Shown: positions 30,162 through 40,192, numbered from the stretch's first letter. The stretch is 64,000 nucleotides of DNA from Saccharicrinis sp963666825 (GCA_963666825.2 CAXXFE010000001.1:310001-374000), one strand, 5' to 3'. The notes: generated from the letters alone by a model not told the origin. Made by a program: numbers and translations.

Positions 30162-30378
30162 GAAGAAAACTTAAGCTAATTATTTCGCTCAAATCTAAAA
30201 ATATTCCAGGCAGATTAGATAAGGTTTATAACAAATCGTTAAATGATGCTTTCTTTCTATAGTTTTACCAACCCCGGTTATGCGATACTCTAAAAAATTG
30301 TTCTCCACTAAATACCGCTAAGTCTCATTATTTAGTATCTTTAATGTGTTTCACGTTTTATGGTTAATTTGAACGAAT

Positions 30379-30960
30379 ATGAAGATAGGGTATGCAAGAG
30401 TTTCAACAAGGGACCAAAATCTAGAGATGCAAACCGAAGCTTTGGAAAAAGCCGGTTGCCAAAAAATATTTAAGGAAACTAAAAGTGCAGTTAAGGAACG
30501 TCCGGAACTTGAAAGTATGTTAGCCCACCTCCGTGAAGGAGATGTTGTAGTAGTTTGGAAACTGGATCGACTCGGAAGATCCTTAAAACATTTAATCGAC
30601 CTGGTTTCCGGTTTCCGCGAAAAAGGAATTGAGTTTATTAGTCTTAATGATAGTATTGATACCACAACAGCCCAAGGACGTTTGACATTTAACATTTTTG
30701 CCAGCTTCGCTGAGTTCGAACGTGAGATTATCCGCGAAAGAACTTTGGCAGGACTACAAGCTGCTCGTGAACGTGGGCGTATTGGAGGAAGAAAGAAAGG
30801 CTTGTCTCCTGATGCAAAGAAAACTGCTTTTGCTTGCTATCAATTATGGGAGGATCACTCCCGGTCTATTTCAGATATTTTGAAGATTGTTAATGTTAGT
30901 AAGGCTACTTTTTATAGGTATATTGATTGGGTAAAAAAGGTGAAGAGAAAGGATAAATAA
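30379..30960 (+). CDS. Serine recombinase (resolvase/invertase family)
   Basis: This intact 193-residue protein has the small serine-recombinase layout. The N-terminal catalytic domain starts MKIGYARVSTRDQNLEMQ (nucleophile Ser at about residue 9). VVWKLDRLGRSLKHLIDLV holds the active-site Arg pair. The long E-helix reads FASFAEFEREIIRERTLAGL. The C-terminal helix-turn-helix (about 150-190; ISDILKIVNVSKATFYRYI) binds DNA. It resolves or inverts DNA between paired sites. It lies at the left edge of the defence-type island, 217 bases from the broken transposase, and may be what mobilised it. No convincing recombination site was identified, though 30162-30378 is the natural place for one. Confidence 0.9.
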   Translation: MKIGYARVSTRDQNLEMQTEALEKAGCQKIFKETKSAVKERPELESMLAHLREGDVVVVWKLDRLGRSLKHLIDLVSGFREKGIEFISLNDSIDTTTAQGRLTFNIFASFAEFEREIIRERTLAGLQAARERGRIGGRKKGLSPDAKKTAFACYQLWEDHSRSISDILKIVNVSKATFYRYIDWVKKVKRKDK

Positions 30961-31229
30961 AATGATTTTGCTGTAAATTGCCATAAGATGATGACAATTT
31001 ATATTAAAATATAATAAAGATTTCATATAAATGAACAAGGCTAAAATAAATCAAGTAAAAAGAAGAAAGTTTACTAATACTGTTCATAATCAGTTAATAT
31101 TTCGTTGTTAATTTAAAATAAGATAAAAAGAATAAATACATACTTTTATAAGTTCTTAATCAAGAAAATGAGAATAAGGCAAATAAGTAATCTTTATATC
31201 CACTAAATATCACATACAAATAAATAATA

Positions 31230-32762
31230 ATGAGTATTCTAATAAGCGTTGAAGAATTACTTTCTGGAAAAAAGGTAGAAGGAAGCAGAATGGAATTTAA
31301 AGAAGATTGGAACCCTACCTCCATAATGAGGACTGTTTGCGCTTTTGCGAATGATTTTGAAAATCAGGGTAGTGGATACATAATAGTTGGGGTCAAGGAA
31401 GAGAATGGCAAACCAATCCGTCCAGTTTTAGGTTTTAACCCTGATATGCTGGAGAAGATTGAAAAAGAAATGGTGGGATATAGTAATTTGATTCAACCGG
31501 GTTACATGCCACGTATGTCCTTAGAAGAAATTGATGGTAAATATGTATTGGTTGTTTGGGTTCCAGCCGGTAGTAATCGTCCTTACAAAGTACCAGATGA
31601 TGTTAAGGTAAAAAAGCACAAAACATATAATTACAGAATTAGGATAAACTCTAACACTGTAATCCCAAATGAAGAACAAGAAGAAGAGTTAATCCAGCTT
31701 ACGTCTAAAATACCTTTTGATGACAGGGTGAATACACATGCCAGCGTCAATGATTTAAACTTTGGTTTAATGCGTGAACACTTGTACCAAACTAAAAGTA
31801 AACTGTACAGTGAGAGTGCTGCAATGGAAGTTGAAGAATTAGCTGAAGCTATGAATCTATGCCAGGGTGCGGAAGAACACCGATTCCCTAAAAATGTAGC
31901 CTTGTTAATGTTCTCTGATAATCCCCAAAAGTACTTTCCTGCAGTACAAATTGATATAGTTGAATTTCCCGAAGGTGCTGGAGCCAAACAATTCAAGGAA
32001 AAGACTTTTGACGGCCCTATTCAAAAACAGTTAATAAATGCATTATCATATCTAAAAGCGAATATAATTAAAGGAAAGGTGATTAAATATGCAGATAGAG
32101 CTGAAGCAGACCGGATTCTGAACTTTCCTTACGATGCATTGGAAGAAGCATTGGCTAATGCTGTATATCACCGTAACTATGAACTAAGAGAACCAATTGA
32201 AATTAGAATTCTGCCAACAGCGATTGAGATTATCAGTTACAATGGTGTAGATCCGTCTTTAAAGCAAACTGACTTTGAAAAAGGAATCATAAGAACTAGA
32301 CGTTATCGTAATCGAAGGATTGGGGAATTCTTAAAAGAGCTTGAATTAACTGAAGGTAGGGGAACCGGCTTACCGACAATCTACAGAAGCATGGATAATA
32401 ACGGTTCTCCAAAACCATTATTTGACACAGATGAACCAGATAGAAGGCATTTTGTTTGCGAATTACCCATTCATGTCAACTTTGTTATTGAAAACATACA
32501 ATTGAATGGAAACCAAACAAGTAATCAAAGTTCTAATGATGCAAGGTTGGTAGAAGGGTTGGTAGAAGGGTTGGTAGAAAGCCAGCAAAAGATAGTCACC
32601 CTAATTGCAAAAAACCCAAATATTTCAAAAAAGAAAATGGCAGAAAGCATTGGTATTAGCACAACTGCTGTAGATAAAAACATTGCATCATTAAAGAAGA
32701 AAAACATCATAAAGAGAGTTGGTAGTGATACAACAGGAACCTGGCAAATAATCAGGAAATAA
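31230..32762 (+). CDS. Schlafen AlbA_2 / RecG-like ATP-binding protein with C-terminal winged helix
   Basis: This 510-residue protein has an AlbA_2 (divergent AAA_4) domain at about 10-140 (ESSRMEFKE-type start EGSRMEFKEDWNP, GSGYIIVGVKEENG). The middle region contains a HATPase_c_4-like domain with YDALEEALANAVYHRNY and RRNRRIGEFLKELELTEGRGTG-like text. A winged-helix tail (about 445-500) reads ISKKKMAESIGISTTAVDKN. The family is common in islands and often called a putative transcriptional regulator or RecG-like helicase; the function is not established. A linker of LVEG tetrapeptides is encoded by a 12-base tandem repeat (32547-32582). It stands alone, with 269 bases upstream and 190 downstream. 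Confidence 0.82.
   Translation: MSILISVEELLSGKKVEGSRMEFKEDWNPTSIMRTVCAFANDFENQGSGYIIVGVKEENGKPIRPVLGFNPDMLEKIEKEMVGYSNLIQPGYMPRMSLEEIDGKYVLVVWVPAGSNRPYKVPDDVKVKKHKTYNYRIRINSNTVIPNEEQEEELIQLTSKIPFDDRVNTHASVNDLNFGLMREHLYQTKSKLYSESAAMEVEELAEAMNLCQGAEEHRFPKNVALLMFSDNPQKYFPAVQIDIVEFPEGAGAKQFKEKTFDGPIQKQLINALSYLKANIIKGKVIKYADRAEADRILNFPYDALEEALANAVYHRNYELREPIEIRILPTAIEIISYNGVDPSLKQTDFEKGIIRTRRYRNRRIGEFLKELELTEGRGTGLPTIYRSMDNNGSPKPLFDTDEPDRRHFVCELPIHVNFVIENIQLNGNQTSNQSSNDARLVEGLVEGLVESQQKIVTLIAKNPNISKKKMAESIGISTTAVDKNIASLKKKNIIKRVGSDTTGTWQIIRK
32547..32582 (+). repeat. 12-base tandem repeat inside the AlbA_2 gene
   Basis: Two exact units of TTGGTAGAAGGG and a third with two changes encode LVEG, LVEG, LVES in the linker between the ATP-binding domain and the winged helix. 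Units of 12 bases keep the frame, so unit number can change linker length without breaking the gene. Confidence 0.8.
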
Positions 32763-32952
32763 AATTATCTAAAATCCAAAGATTTAAAGTTTATAAATCT
32801 TTTTTTAGCATAACTGTCTCACATTCTAACTAAATAACTCAATCTATAGGAACTTGAATACAAAGGTATATTAAAAGTGAATAATAAAAAATCATAAAGC
32901 TTATCTAAATATCTTTATAAGTTAATATGTCAAAACAACTTAATTAACAATC

Positions 32953-33342
32953 ATGAAAATAAGAAATGACTTTGTTTCAAACAGCAGTTCTGTTAGTTAT
33001 ATAGTAACTATGAAAAAGGAAATTATTGATATTTTTGCTAGATTCTATGGAGATTACAGAGATAAAGAAATTCAAGAAATAACAGAATTTCTTAAGAATG
33101 ACCTTATAGAGAATGGTACACGAATCTATATGGAAGGAGAAGAAATGTTATTCAAGAAATTGAAATTTCAAACAGACGGAGACACTAATAATCGTGAATG
33201 GATTGAGCAAGAAGGTAAAGAAGTAGACGTTTCAAAAATGAGCGATGAAGAGTTGTGGAGTTACATATATGGAGAATATATTCTTAGTGGAAAACTAGGG
33301 CAAATTTCTGGTTTTGGTTCTACTCAAGTTGAGACTTATTAA
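32953..33342 (+). CDS. Small protein with N-terminal NSSS motif, partner of radical SAM enzyme
   Basis: This 129-residue protein of unknown function starts MKIRNDFVSNSSSVSYIV. From memory, a similar N-terminal DFVTNSSSSSF motif recurs in unrelated short bacterial and phage proteins, with no assigned role that I know of. The rest is acidic and predicted helical (KEIQEITEFLKNDLIENG, SKMSDEELWSYIYGEY), without a signal peptide or membrane helix. Its stop at 33342 is 1 base before the radical SAM start codon, so the two are translationally coupled. The conserved Ser/Asn head next to a SPASM radical SAM enzyme makes it a candidate modification substrate, but that is inference. It could also be a small regulator or adaptor. 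Confidence 0.7.
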   Translation: MKIRNDFVSNSSSVSYIVTMKKEIIDIFARFYGDYRDKEIQEITEFLKNDLIENGTRIYMEGEEMLFKKLKFQTDGDTNNREWIEQEGKEVDVSKMSDEELWSYIYGEYILSGKLGQISGFGSTQVETY

Positions 33343-33343
33343 T

Positions 33344-34393
33344 ATGACCCTTATAAGAAGACACAGTATAGATTATAATTTTGTTGCAGATTCTGAAACT
33401 GGAGTAACAATGAGGTGGGGAAAGAACTTATCGGATAACCCACATGTAGCCCCATTACCTGAATTAGTTGATATATCAATTTCTAATCATTGCTCTAAAG
33501 GTTGTACCTATTGTTACAGAAATAGTACTACGAACAATGAATTTATTAGTTTAGAAGACTATGAATATATTTTAAAATCATTAAACGATGAAAAATGGGG
33601 TAATGTATTTCAAGTAGCTCTTGGTGGTGGTGAACCGCTAGAGCATCCTAATTTTATAGAAATTCTGAAAATAACTAGGAAATACAATGTAATACCAAAT
33701 TTCACAACAAATGGAATCAACATAACGCCTGAGCTAGCTTCTGAAATAAAAAGCTTTATTGGAGCTGCTGCAATCTCATATTCAGATGTTGAATTAATTC
33801 CTTCATCAAATGCTAATATTTTTATTAGAGAAGGAATTAAAACAAATATCCATTTTATTCTTGATATACAAAGCATTAAACAAGCGATAAGGATACTGAA
33901 AGGAGAATACAATGAAGTCCTAAATGGATTTAATTCCATTATATTTCTAACATTTAAGCCGTTTGGTCGGGGAACTGAAGACTTATGTCTTAAATTAAAT
34001 GATGATTTAAAAGAATTCTGTCTTCTCGTAGATAATAACAACTGTAGCATTAGTGTAGGTTTTGATTCTTGTTTTATGCCTATGCTAATGCATTTTACAA
34101 ATACACCAATGGATTTTATTGAAGCATGTGAATGTGCTTTCTTTTCAGCATATATTGATGAAAAATTAGTTGTCAAGCCTTGTTCGTTTACAAATAATCA
34201 TTTAGATAACTACAATTTAAAAGAGCATTCATTTAATACAATTTGGAATAAGCATTGGGATGCTTATAGAAAGGCACAAATTAACGATTGTCAGAAAGAA
34301 TGTAAGAATACGGATAATTGCAGAGGTGGATGTCCTTACTATAATCAAATAAACCTATGCAAAACAAATGTGTCATCAAAAGTAATCCAATGA
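33344..34393 (+). CDS. Radical SAM/SPASM-domain enzyme
   Basis: This 349-residue enzyme starts at ATG 33344, 1 base after the preceding stop (an in-frame codon at 33314 would overlap that gene and is less likely). The radical SAM cluster motif CSKGCTYCYR lies at about residue 50. GGGEPLEHP follows as the SAM-binding GGE motif. The C-terminus has SPASM-type cysteines for auxiliary iron-sulfur clusters: CECAFF, VKPCSF, then CQKECKNTDNCRGGC and a final Cys in NLCKTN. SPASM enzymes usually modify peptides or proteins, as in RiPP or sulfatase maturation. Its stop codon overlaps the ATG of the STAND NTPase (ATGA at 34390-34393), so the three genes form one coupled unit. It does not match viperin-type antiviral enzymes, which lack SPASM. 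Confidence 0.88.
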   Translation: MTLIRRHSIDYNFVADSETGVTMRWGKNLSDNPHVAPLPELVDISISNHCSKGCTYCYRNSTTNNEFISLEDYEYILKSLNDEKWGNVFQVALGGGEPLEHPNFIEILKITRKYNVIPNFTTNGINITPELASEIKSFIGAAAISYSDVELIPSSNANIFIREGIKTNIHFILDIQSIKQAIRILKGEYNEVLNGFNSIIFLTFKPFGRGTEDLCLKLNDDLKEFCLLVDNNNCSISVGFDSCFMPMLMHFTNTPMDFIEACECAFFSAYIDEKLVVKPCSFTNNHLDNYNLKEHSFNTIWNKHWDAYRKAQINDCQKECKNTDNCRGGCPYYNQINLCKTNVSSKVIQ

Positions 34394-37300
34394 TAAATAT
34401 TCAGTGGAGTCAATTTGAGCAAAACCAACAGGCTAAAGATATTAGCTTTGAATCATTCTGCTATCAGGTTGCCTATATCAAATATAAAGATTTTGGTTTT
34501 TTGATAATTTCTATAATACACCTGGCTCTGAGTTTTACTTAGTCTTACATTCTGATTTACCCGAACTAAACCTTAAAGCAGGTGATGAAATAGGTTGGCA
34601 AGCCAAGTGGTGGCTGGATGGAGAGGATAAAGGAACTTCTTTAGGGCAAGCAAGAAGGGATAAATTAATTACAAATTTTAATACAACTCTTTCTCGTCAT
34701 GCTTGTATTAAACATTGGATAATATGCACACCAAATAGTTTTAATGAGGATGCATACACGAGACTTAAAGAGCAGTTAAAATCAATTTCAGTAAATACTG
34801 AATTCTCCCATTGGAATAAGGATGTCTTCTCTAATTTCTTAACACAAAATATTGAAGAATTCAATGGTCTATTTAATCATTACTTTAGCTCAAATTTTAT
34901 AGGTTTTAGTCTTATTAATCAGTATTCTCAAAGAAGAATAGATGATTTACAAAAGAAGTTTGATACAGACCTATATACTCCATCACACTATGATGATGAA
35001 ATATTCTTTATAGTTGATTATAAAAGAATATTTGAGGAATTAAATATCAAGTCAAAGTATCTTTTAGATGATGTTAGTGTAATTGAAAATGATGACTCAT
35101 ATAACAAAGCATCTTATAATGCCTTTAATAAAGAATATATCGAAACTGCACTATCATTGCTGCAAAAATGTATTATAGCATCAAAGGAATGTATTAAAAT
35201 AATTAATTCAGGATTGACTTTAGCGAGAGTAAACATTCTTAAAGCTATTTTAGTTACTTTCTCTGAAGAATATGATAAGGCAGCTACTATTCTTGATAGA
35301 ATACTAAAATCAAAAAAACACTTAGTTGAGGATAGTAATTGGCAGGAAAAACATTTTAATGATGACTATTTAATTCCTTCAATAACAAAGTTAAGGGACT
35401 ATCTTTTTTCATCTAAAGATGATAAAGATAGCAGTTTGTTAAAATTAGTATATTCTGCAAATACGAAAGACATTCATATTTTGAGTAGTGCTGGTTATGG
35501 CAAGACTAATATAGCATGTAATATTTGCATCAAATTATTAGAACAAAAGATTCCTTCGTTATTGATTTTGGGTTCCTCTTTTCGTAAATCAGAACTTCCA
35601 CAAACAATTATTTTAGAACAATTAGGGTTAAATAATCAATATACATTTAAACAATTTTTAGAAGCTCTAAACACCTTAGGTTGTTCAAAAGGCATCAAAA
35701 TACCAATTATCATTGACGGTTTAAATGAAAGTAAGCCATTTGATGATATATGGAAGTCAAACATAAAGGACATCAAACGAGATATTGATGAACTTGATTT
35801 CGTCATATTAATCACAACTTGTAGAAATAGATACGTAGAATCTATATTTGAAGTTAAAGATATTACAGAAATTAAAAATGCAAAAGTGCTTAGTGGGCTG
35901 AGTGAAAACCAAAGATTAAAAGCGATACCTAAGTATTTTAAAAAGTACAATATTACCCCTACTTCATGGAATTTTAATCAGGAATTATTTATCAACCCTT
36001 TATTACTAAAGATTTTTTCTGAGGTAAATAATGGTAAGCAAAATCTCCATATATCATTAGGGAACATATTTGAAAGTCTTGATACATATATCAACCAAAT
36101 TGAAGAAAAAGCTAGTCTAGTTAACTCTTCTGTAGACATTATACTGAAAAAGAAAATTAAAAAAAGAATTAGTCGTTATTGTCAGAACCTTTGGGAAAAT
36201 AGTACTAGAGAAATAATGTTAGAGGATTTTCACGAAATAATATCTCCTGAAAGTAATACCATTGCAGGTAGTTTAACTCAGAAACTGTTGGATGAAGGTT
36301 TGTGTTTTCAACGAAATTTGGAAGATGATGATGAAACAGTACAGTTTACATATGACCTTGTTGCAGGTTATGCCATTGCATCAAAAATATTATTGAAATC
36401 AATCTGTAAATCGGATGATATAAAGAATAAACTCCTTGAGAAGGGTATTGAAGTTATGCTTTTTAATAAAGAAACATACCATCCTTTAAGGCAAGATATT
36501 TTGGTTTCTTTGATGCATTTGCTTCCTAAACACTTTGATATACATTTGTTTGAGTTATTTAGTAATGAGTCAGTAATTGAAGAGTGTTTTAATAATATAG
36601 ATTACTTCATTGGAAAAACAGAAGGGCAACAGAAAATCCTTGAGTATTTTAATACATCTAAAGTTAGTACCAGCAATATCAGAGTTCTTTGTGAGAGGTT
36701 ATTTGAAAATATATTTAAAAAAGAAATACATGGATTAGGTGAGTTTACAATTAAGGTTCTTTCTACAATGAACCAAGCAGAAATTGATATTTACTGGAGT
36801 GAACTAATCCGTAAAAATAGACACAATGTTTATATTCTTTTAGAGGACATCAATAAAAACTATCAAGTTAGTGACAGTCGCTATAGTGGTGAAGACTTTT
36901 TTATCTGTTTCCTTTCTACAACCTCAAGCGATAAAGCAATCAGAAGCCTTGCAACAGAAAATCTATATTTAGTAGGAAAGAAAAATTATAATTTCTTGTT
37001 GGATTTCGCAAATGTTGCAACTCCTTTTACTGATATAAACAGTATTGAATCCCTTATTGTTTCTGTTTGTGGCTGTGTGTTAACTATCAGAAATAAGTCA
37101 TTCACTATAAATGTTCTAAAGTATCTAGAAAACTGTTTTGTGCCAAAATTCAATAGCACCCATATTTGTATTATTGATTATATAATTACAATTCAGGAAT
37201 TTGCTAAAGTTAATTTTGACATAGATTTTAAAAGCGACATTAAGTTTAATCAAGAATTATTTAATTTAACTAAAGATATTGATGTAGAAGAGGCTTTAGA

Positions 37301-38417
37301 TGGGAATGTTCACTTTCCTTATATTTTCGGCATTGACCTATATGACTTTAATAAGTATCAAGTAAGCAGTATTGCATCAGACCAATATGAAGAGCGGGAC
37401 ACTTTCTCCACATCAGATTGTTTGGCAATTATTGTAAGTAATATTAAACGTAAAGGATTTGATGAAAGTTTATTTAAAAAAATAACAGAAGATTTTCAAG
37501 ATGATAAAAGGTTTAAGTATGCAAGAGAAAGCAATAATAACCTAGTAATATACCCTGAAAAGTATTTATGGCAGGTGTATTTAGAATTTACGGGTTATTT
37601 AGTTTTAACTGGCAAGCTAAAGCCCGACTATCATAAACGTTATCGAAGTGATAATAACTTTTTTGACCCTACTTTCCCAAGGTTACCTCAAAAGTTTCAA
37701 CTTATCAGCGATTGTTTCTTTCCTCCAAAAGATGGGGATATTCAAAAGTGGATAAACTCAGATTCAAATAATTTTGTTGATGATTTTTTAGTGCATAATC
37801 TATATACAAATTGTGATTGGGTACTACTTTCACTAAGCCTTGGACAAGAAGGAAAGGAGAATGCTACTCGAATAAATATTTACCTATCAGGTTTTCTTAT
37901 TACTCAGGAGCGAATAAAGGACTTTGAGGATAAAATTGAAACAAGTAGATTTCATCATAGTACTACCTCATTTCATAATCTATATGCAGGTGAAATCGAC
38001 TGGAGTGATTTTGCATTGCCTGTTGAACCTGATTATTATGAAGAAGAGCTATCTATTAAAGAACTAATCCGAGAGTATTCGTGGTCCAGTTGGTCTTCAC
38101 AGCGTTATGAACACCCTCATTTTAAATTTCTTAATCCTGAATTATCCAAACTTTTAGAATTAGAATTCAATACTGATACATTATCTTTTCATAATTCTAG
38201 TAAAGAGCAAGTTACCAAAATAATTTGGGCAGAAGGTTCTTCGTTGTATTATATTAGAAAGGATATGCTTGAAGAACTATGTGAGAAATTAGATATGGAA
38301 CTTATATGGTATCAGTTTATTGCGAAATATGGTGAATTTGGTAAGCACAGTGACAATAAACTAAATCCAACCTATAATGATTTAAAAAGGGTTATAAGTC
38401 TTAAAGATATTATATGA
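34390..38417 (+). CDS. STAND/NACHT-like NTPase with N-terminal PD-(D/E)XK-like nuclease domain (frameshifted at 34497-34502)
   Basis: The ATG at 34390 overlaps the previous stop. The first 37 codons (MINIQWSQFEQNQQAKDISF to KYKDFGF) end in a run of six T (34497-34502). One more T would continue DNFYNTPGSEFYLVLHSDL, open without interruption to 38417, for a protein of about 1340 residues. The N-terminal about 130 residues, with GDEIGWQAKWW (D and QxK) and KHWIICTP, resemble the Mrr-like nuclease found on some antiviral STAND proteins. The NTPase has Walker A SSAGYGKT (35494 on), Walker B PIIIDGLNES and the sensor ITTCRNRY. A long alpha-helical sensor-like region of about 800 residues follows. 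The frame from 34503 has no ATG, GTG or TTG until 35157, so without correction only a headless NTPase could be made. Confidence 0.8.
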
Positions 38418-38441
38418 TATATATTATAATTCTAAGATTAT

Positions 38442-38475
38442 ATCTTTTGTTGTTGTTGTGAAAAAAGATTATATT
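38442..38475 (+). terminator. Possible terminator after STAND gene
   Basis: ATCTTTT (38442-38448) pairs with AAAAGAT (38463-38469) around a TTG-repeat loop, followed by TATTTTTT. A short AT-only stem, so weak. Confidence 0.4.
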
Positions 38476-38549
38476 TTTTGGACATTCTCAGTAAACGCAG
38501 ATTAGATATTGCTAGGTATAGATTAAGCATATACAAATAATGAATATAA

Positions 38550-38921
38550 ATGATTAAGAAGAGTTATCAGTATATCATAATGTTTGCAATTTTAATTACA
38601 GTTGTAGTGTATGAATTTTATTATGCTTCTCCAGACTCGTATTTTTTTCAGAGAAAATTTTTTAAAACGGAATATCTCGGTTTTGTAGAAAAAGTTTATA
38701 TAGATTATTATAATCATGCAAATCTTGTTATAGAATGCAAATCCTTAACTGAAACCAATAAAAGATTTAAGTTCTATACACCCAATAGAAATCAGGATAT
38801 TTTTCATCTTGTTAGCGCGAGTGATACATTAATAAAAAGAGCTAATTCTAATAAGATTGAGATTAAAGGATGGAACAAGGACACGGCAATTGTTTATAAC
38901 TTGCTTTATTCACCTCAATAG
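38550..38921 (+). CDS. Small membrane-anchored protein of unknown function
   Basis: This 123-residue protein has one N-terminal membrane helix (about 8-26; IIMFAILITVVVYEFYYA) and a mostly beta, basic outer domain of about 95 residues (YLGFVEKVYIDYYNHANLVIECKSL, IEIKGWNKDTAIVYN). It has no cysteine pair or recognised motif. It stands 132 bases after the STAND gene and 302 bases before the RhuM-Fic gene, on the same strand, without overlap to either. Its size and layout resemble the two small membrane proteins next to the toxin remnants at 61.9-63.8 kb, but I see no sequence match. Function unknown. Confidence 0.6.
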   Translation: MIKKSYQYIIMFAILITVVVYEFYYASPDSYFFQRKFFKTEYLGFVEKVYIDYYNHANLVIECKSLTETNKRFKFYTPNRNQDIFHLVSASDTLIKRANSNKIEIKGWNKDTAIVYNLLYSPQ

Positions 38922-39223
38922 TATCGAATTCTAAAATTAATGTAGTCTCACAAAAGGAGGAAAATAAAGCTAAAGTCACTCTTAATATTGGTGACGTAAT
39001 ATAAGTGCGTATACTTTACTTACATTATAAATTATTTAATTCATCAATATTCACATTATATTTGAATGTGAAATGTTAATAGAGTTCACAAAATTTGCAT
39101 ACAATAAGAGGATATGTTATTTATGTCATCTTATTATTATTTAATATCAGTAACAAAACTTCATATTGTTATTACTTAAAAAGAATTAATATAGAACAGT
39201 ATTCTGTATAGCAGAGAATTAAT
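38922..39223. other. Intergenic region before RhuM-Fic gene
   Basis: An AT-rich stretch of about 300 bases. It contains AAAAGGAGGAAAA at 38953-38965 but no coding frame follows it. No other signal was recognised. Confidence 0.35.
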
Positions 39224-40192
39224 ATGGATAATAAAATAGAAATATATAAAACCAATACAGGTACCGAGATTAATGTAAAGCTTGAAGAAGATACTATCTG
39301 GCTTTCTCAACAACAAATGGCTGAGTTATTTGACAAGGATGTTCGTACTGTGAATGAACATATAAAGAACATCTATGACACCCAGGAGTTATACAAAGAT
39401 TCAACTATCCGGAAATTCCGGATAGTTCGCAAAGAGGGTAAAAGAGAAGTAAATAGATCTATTGACCATTATAATCTTGATATGATTATATCGGTGGGAT
39501 ACCGTGTAAATAGTAAAAGAGGTACACAATTTCGTCAATGGGCAACACAACGCTTAAAAGACTATCTTGTAAAAGGATATGCTATTAATGAAAAACGTTT
39601 AACACAAAAACAACAGGAAGTAGAATATTTAAAAACAGGAATAAGGATTGTCAGTCGAGCCATTGAAGAAGCCACAAATGAGCAGAATAAAGAAGTTTTT
39701 CAGATCTTTTCAAAAGGATTAGCTCTATTGGATGATTATGATCATGAAGAATTGGATAAAGTTGGAACAACTAAAAAGGAGGTTGTTTATCCTAACAAGA
39801 AGGACTATTTAAATTTGATAAACAACATGTACTCAGAATTTGAGTCCGATGTGTTTGCTAAACCTAAAGACAATAGTTTTGACAGTTCTATTAATCAGAT
39901 TCGTCAAGGATTTGGAGGTGTAGACTTATATCAAACCATTGAAGAAAAAGCTGCCAACCTTTTATATTTTATTACAAAAAATCATTCTTTTGTTGATGGT
40001 AATAAAAGAATAGCTGCAGCTTGTTTCGTTTACTTTTTAGAACAAAATGACACCTTACTTAAAGAAAATGGACTGCCAATTATTGATAACAATACTCTTG
40101 CTGCCTTAACGTTATTTATTGCTACAAGTAAAACCGAAGAATCAGAAATTGTAAAGCAATTGGTAATTAGTATTCTTAACAGAAATAAGTAA
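39224..40192 (+). CDS. RhuM-family protein fused to Fic/Doc domain
   Basis: In this 322-residue protein, residues about 1-150 match the RhuM family (DTIWLSQQQMAELFDKDVRTV NEHIKNIY, then IISVGYRVNSKRGTQFRQWA), with a helix-turn-helix-like start. Residues about 185-320 are a Fic domain with the catalytic motif HSFVDGNKRIAA (HxFxDGNKR) and the upstream QGFGGVDLY segment. Fic proteins transfer AMP or other nucleotide parts to target proteins and often act as toxins. RhuM-Fic fusions are frequent in mobile islands and sometimes stand alone, as here; no partner antitoxin is adjacent. The coding sequence contains a 25-base near-perfect palindrome (39403-39427). Confidence 0.88.
   Translation: MDNKIEIYKTNTGTEINVKLEEDTIWLSQQQMAELFDKDVRTVNEHIKNIYDTQELYKDSTIRKFRIVRKEGKREVNRSIDHYNLDMIISVGYRVNSKRGTQFRQWATQRLKDYLVKGYAINEKRLTQKQQEVEYLKTGIRIVSRAIEEATNEQNKEVFQIFSKGLALLDDYDHEELDKVGTTKKEVVYPNKKDYLNLINNMYSEFESDVFAKPKDNSFDSSINQIRQGFGGVDLYQTIEEKAANLLYFITKNHSFVDGNKRIAAACFVYFLEQNDTLLKENGLPIIDNNTLAALTLFIATSKTEESEIVKQLVISILNRNK
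39403..39427. repeat. 25-base palindrome inside rhuM-fic
   Basis: AACTATCCGGAA, one base, then TTCCGGATAGTT: two perfect 12-base arms. It lies in codons for STIRKFRIV. It could be an operator or an mRNA hairpin, or a coincidence of coding. Confidence 0.75.

Noticed and set aside
33344..34393. Radical SAM gene as a prokaryotic viperin
   Set aside because: It has SPASM cysteines at the C-terminus and lacks the viperin-type arrangement; it sits with a STAND NTPase rather than a nucleotide kinase.
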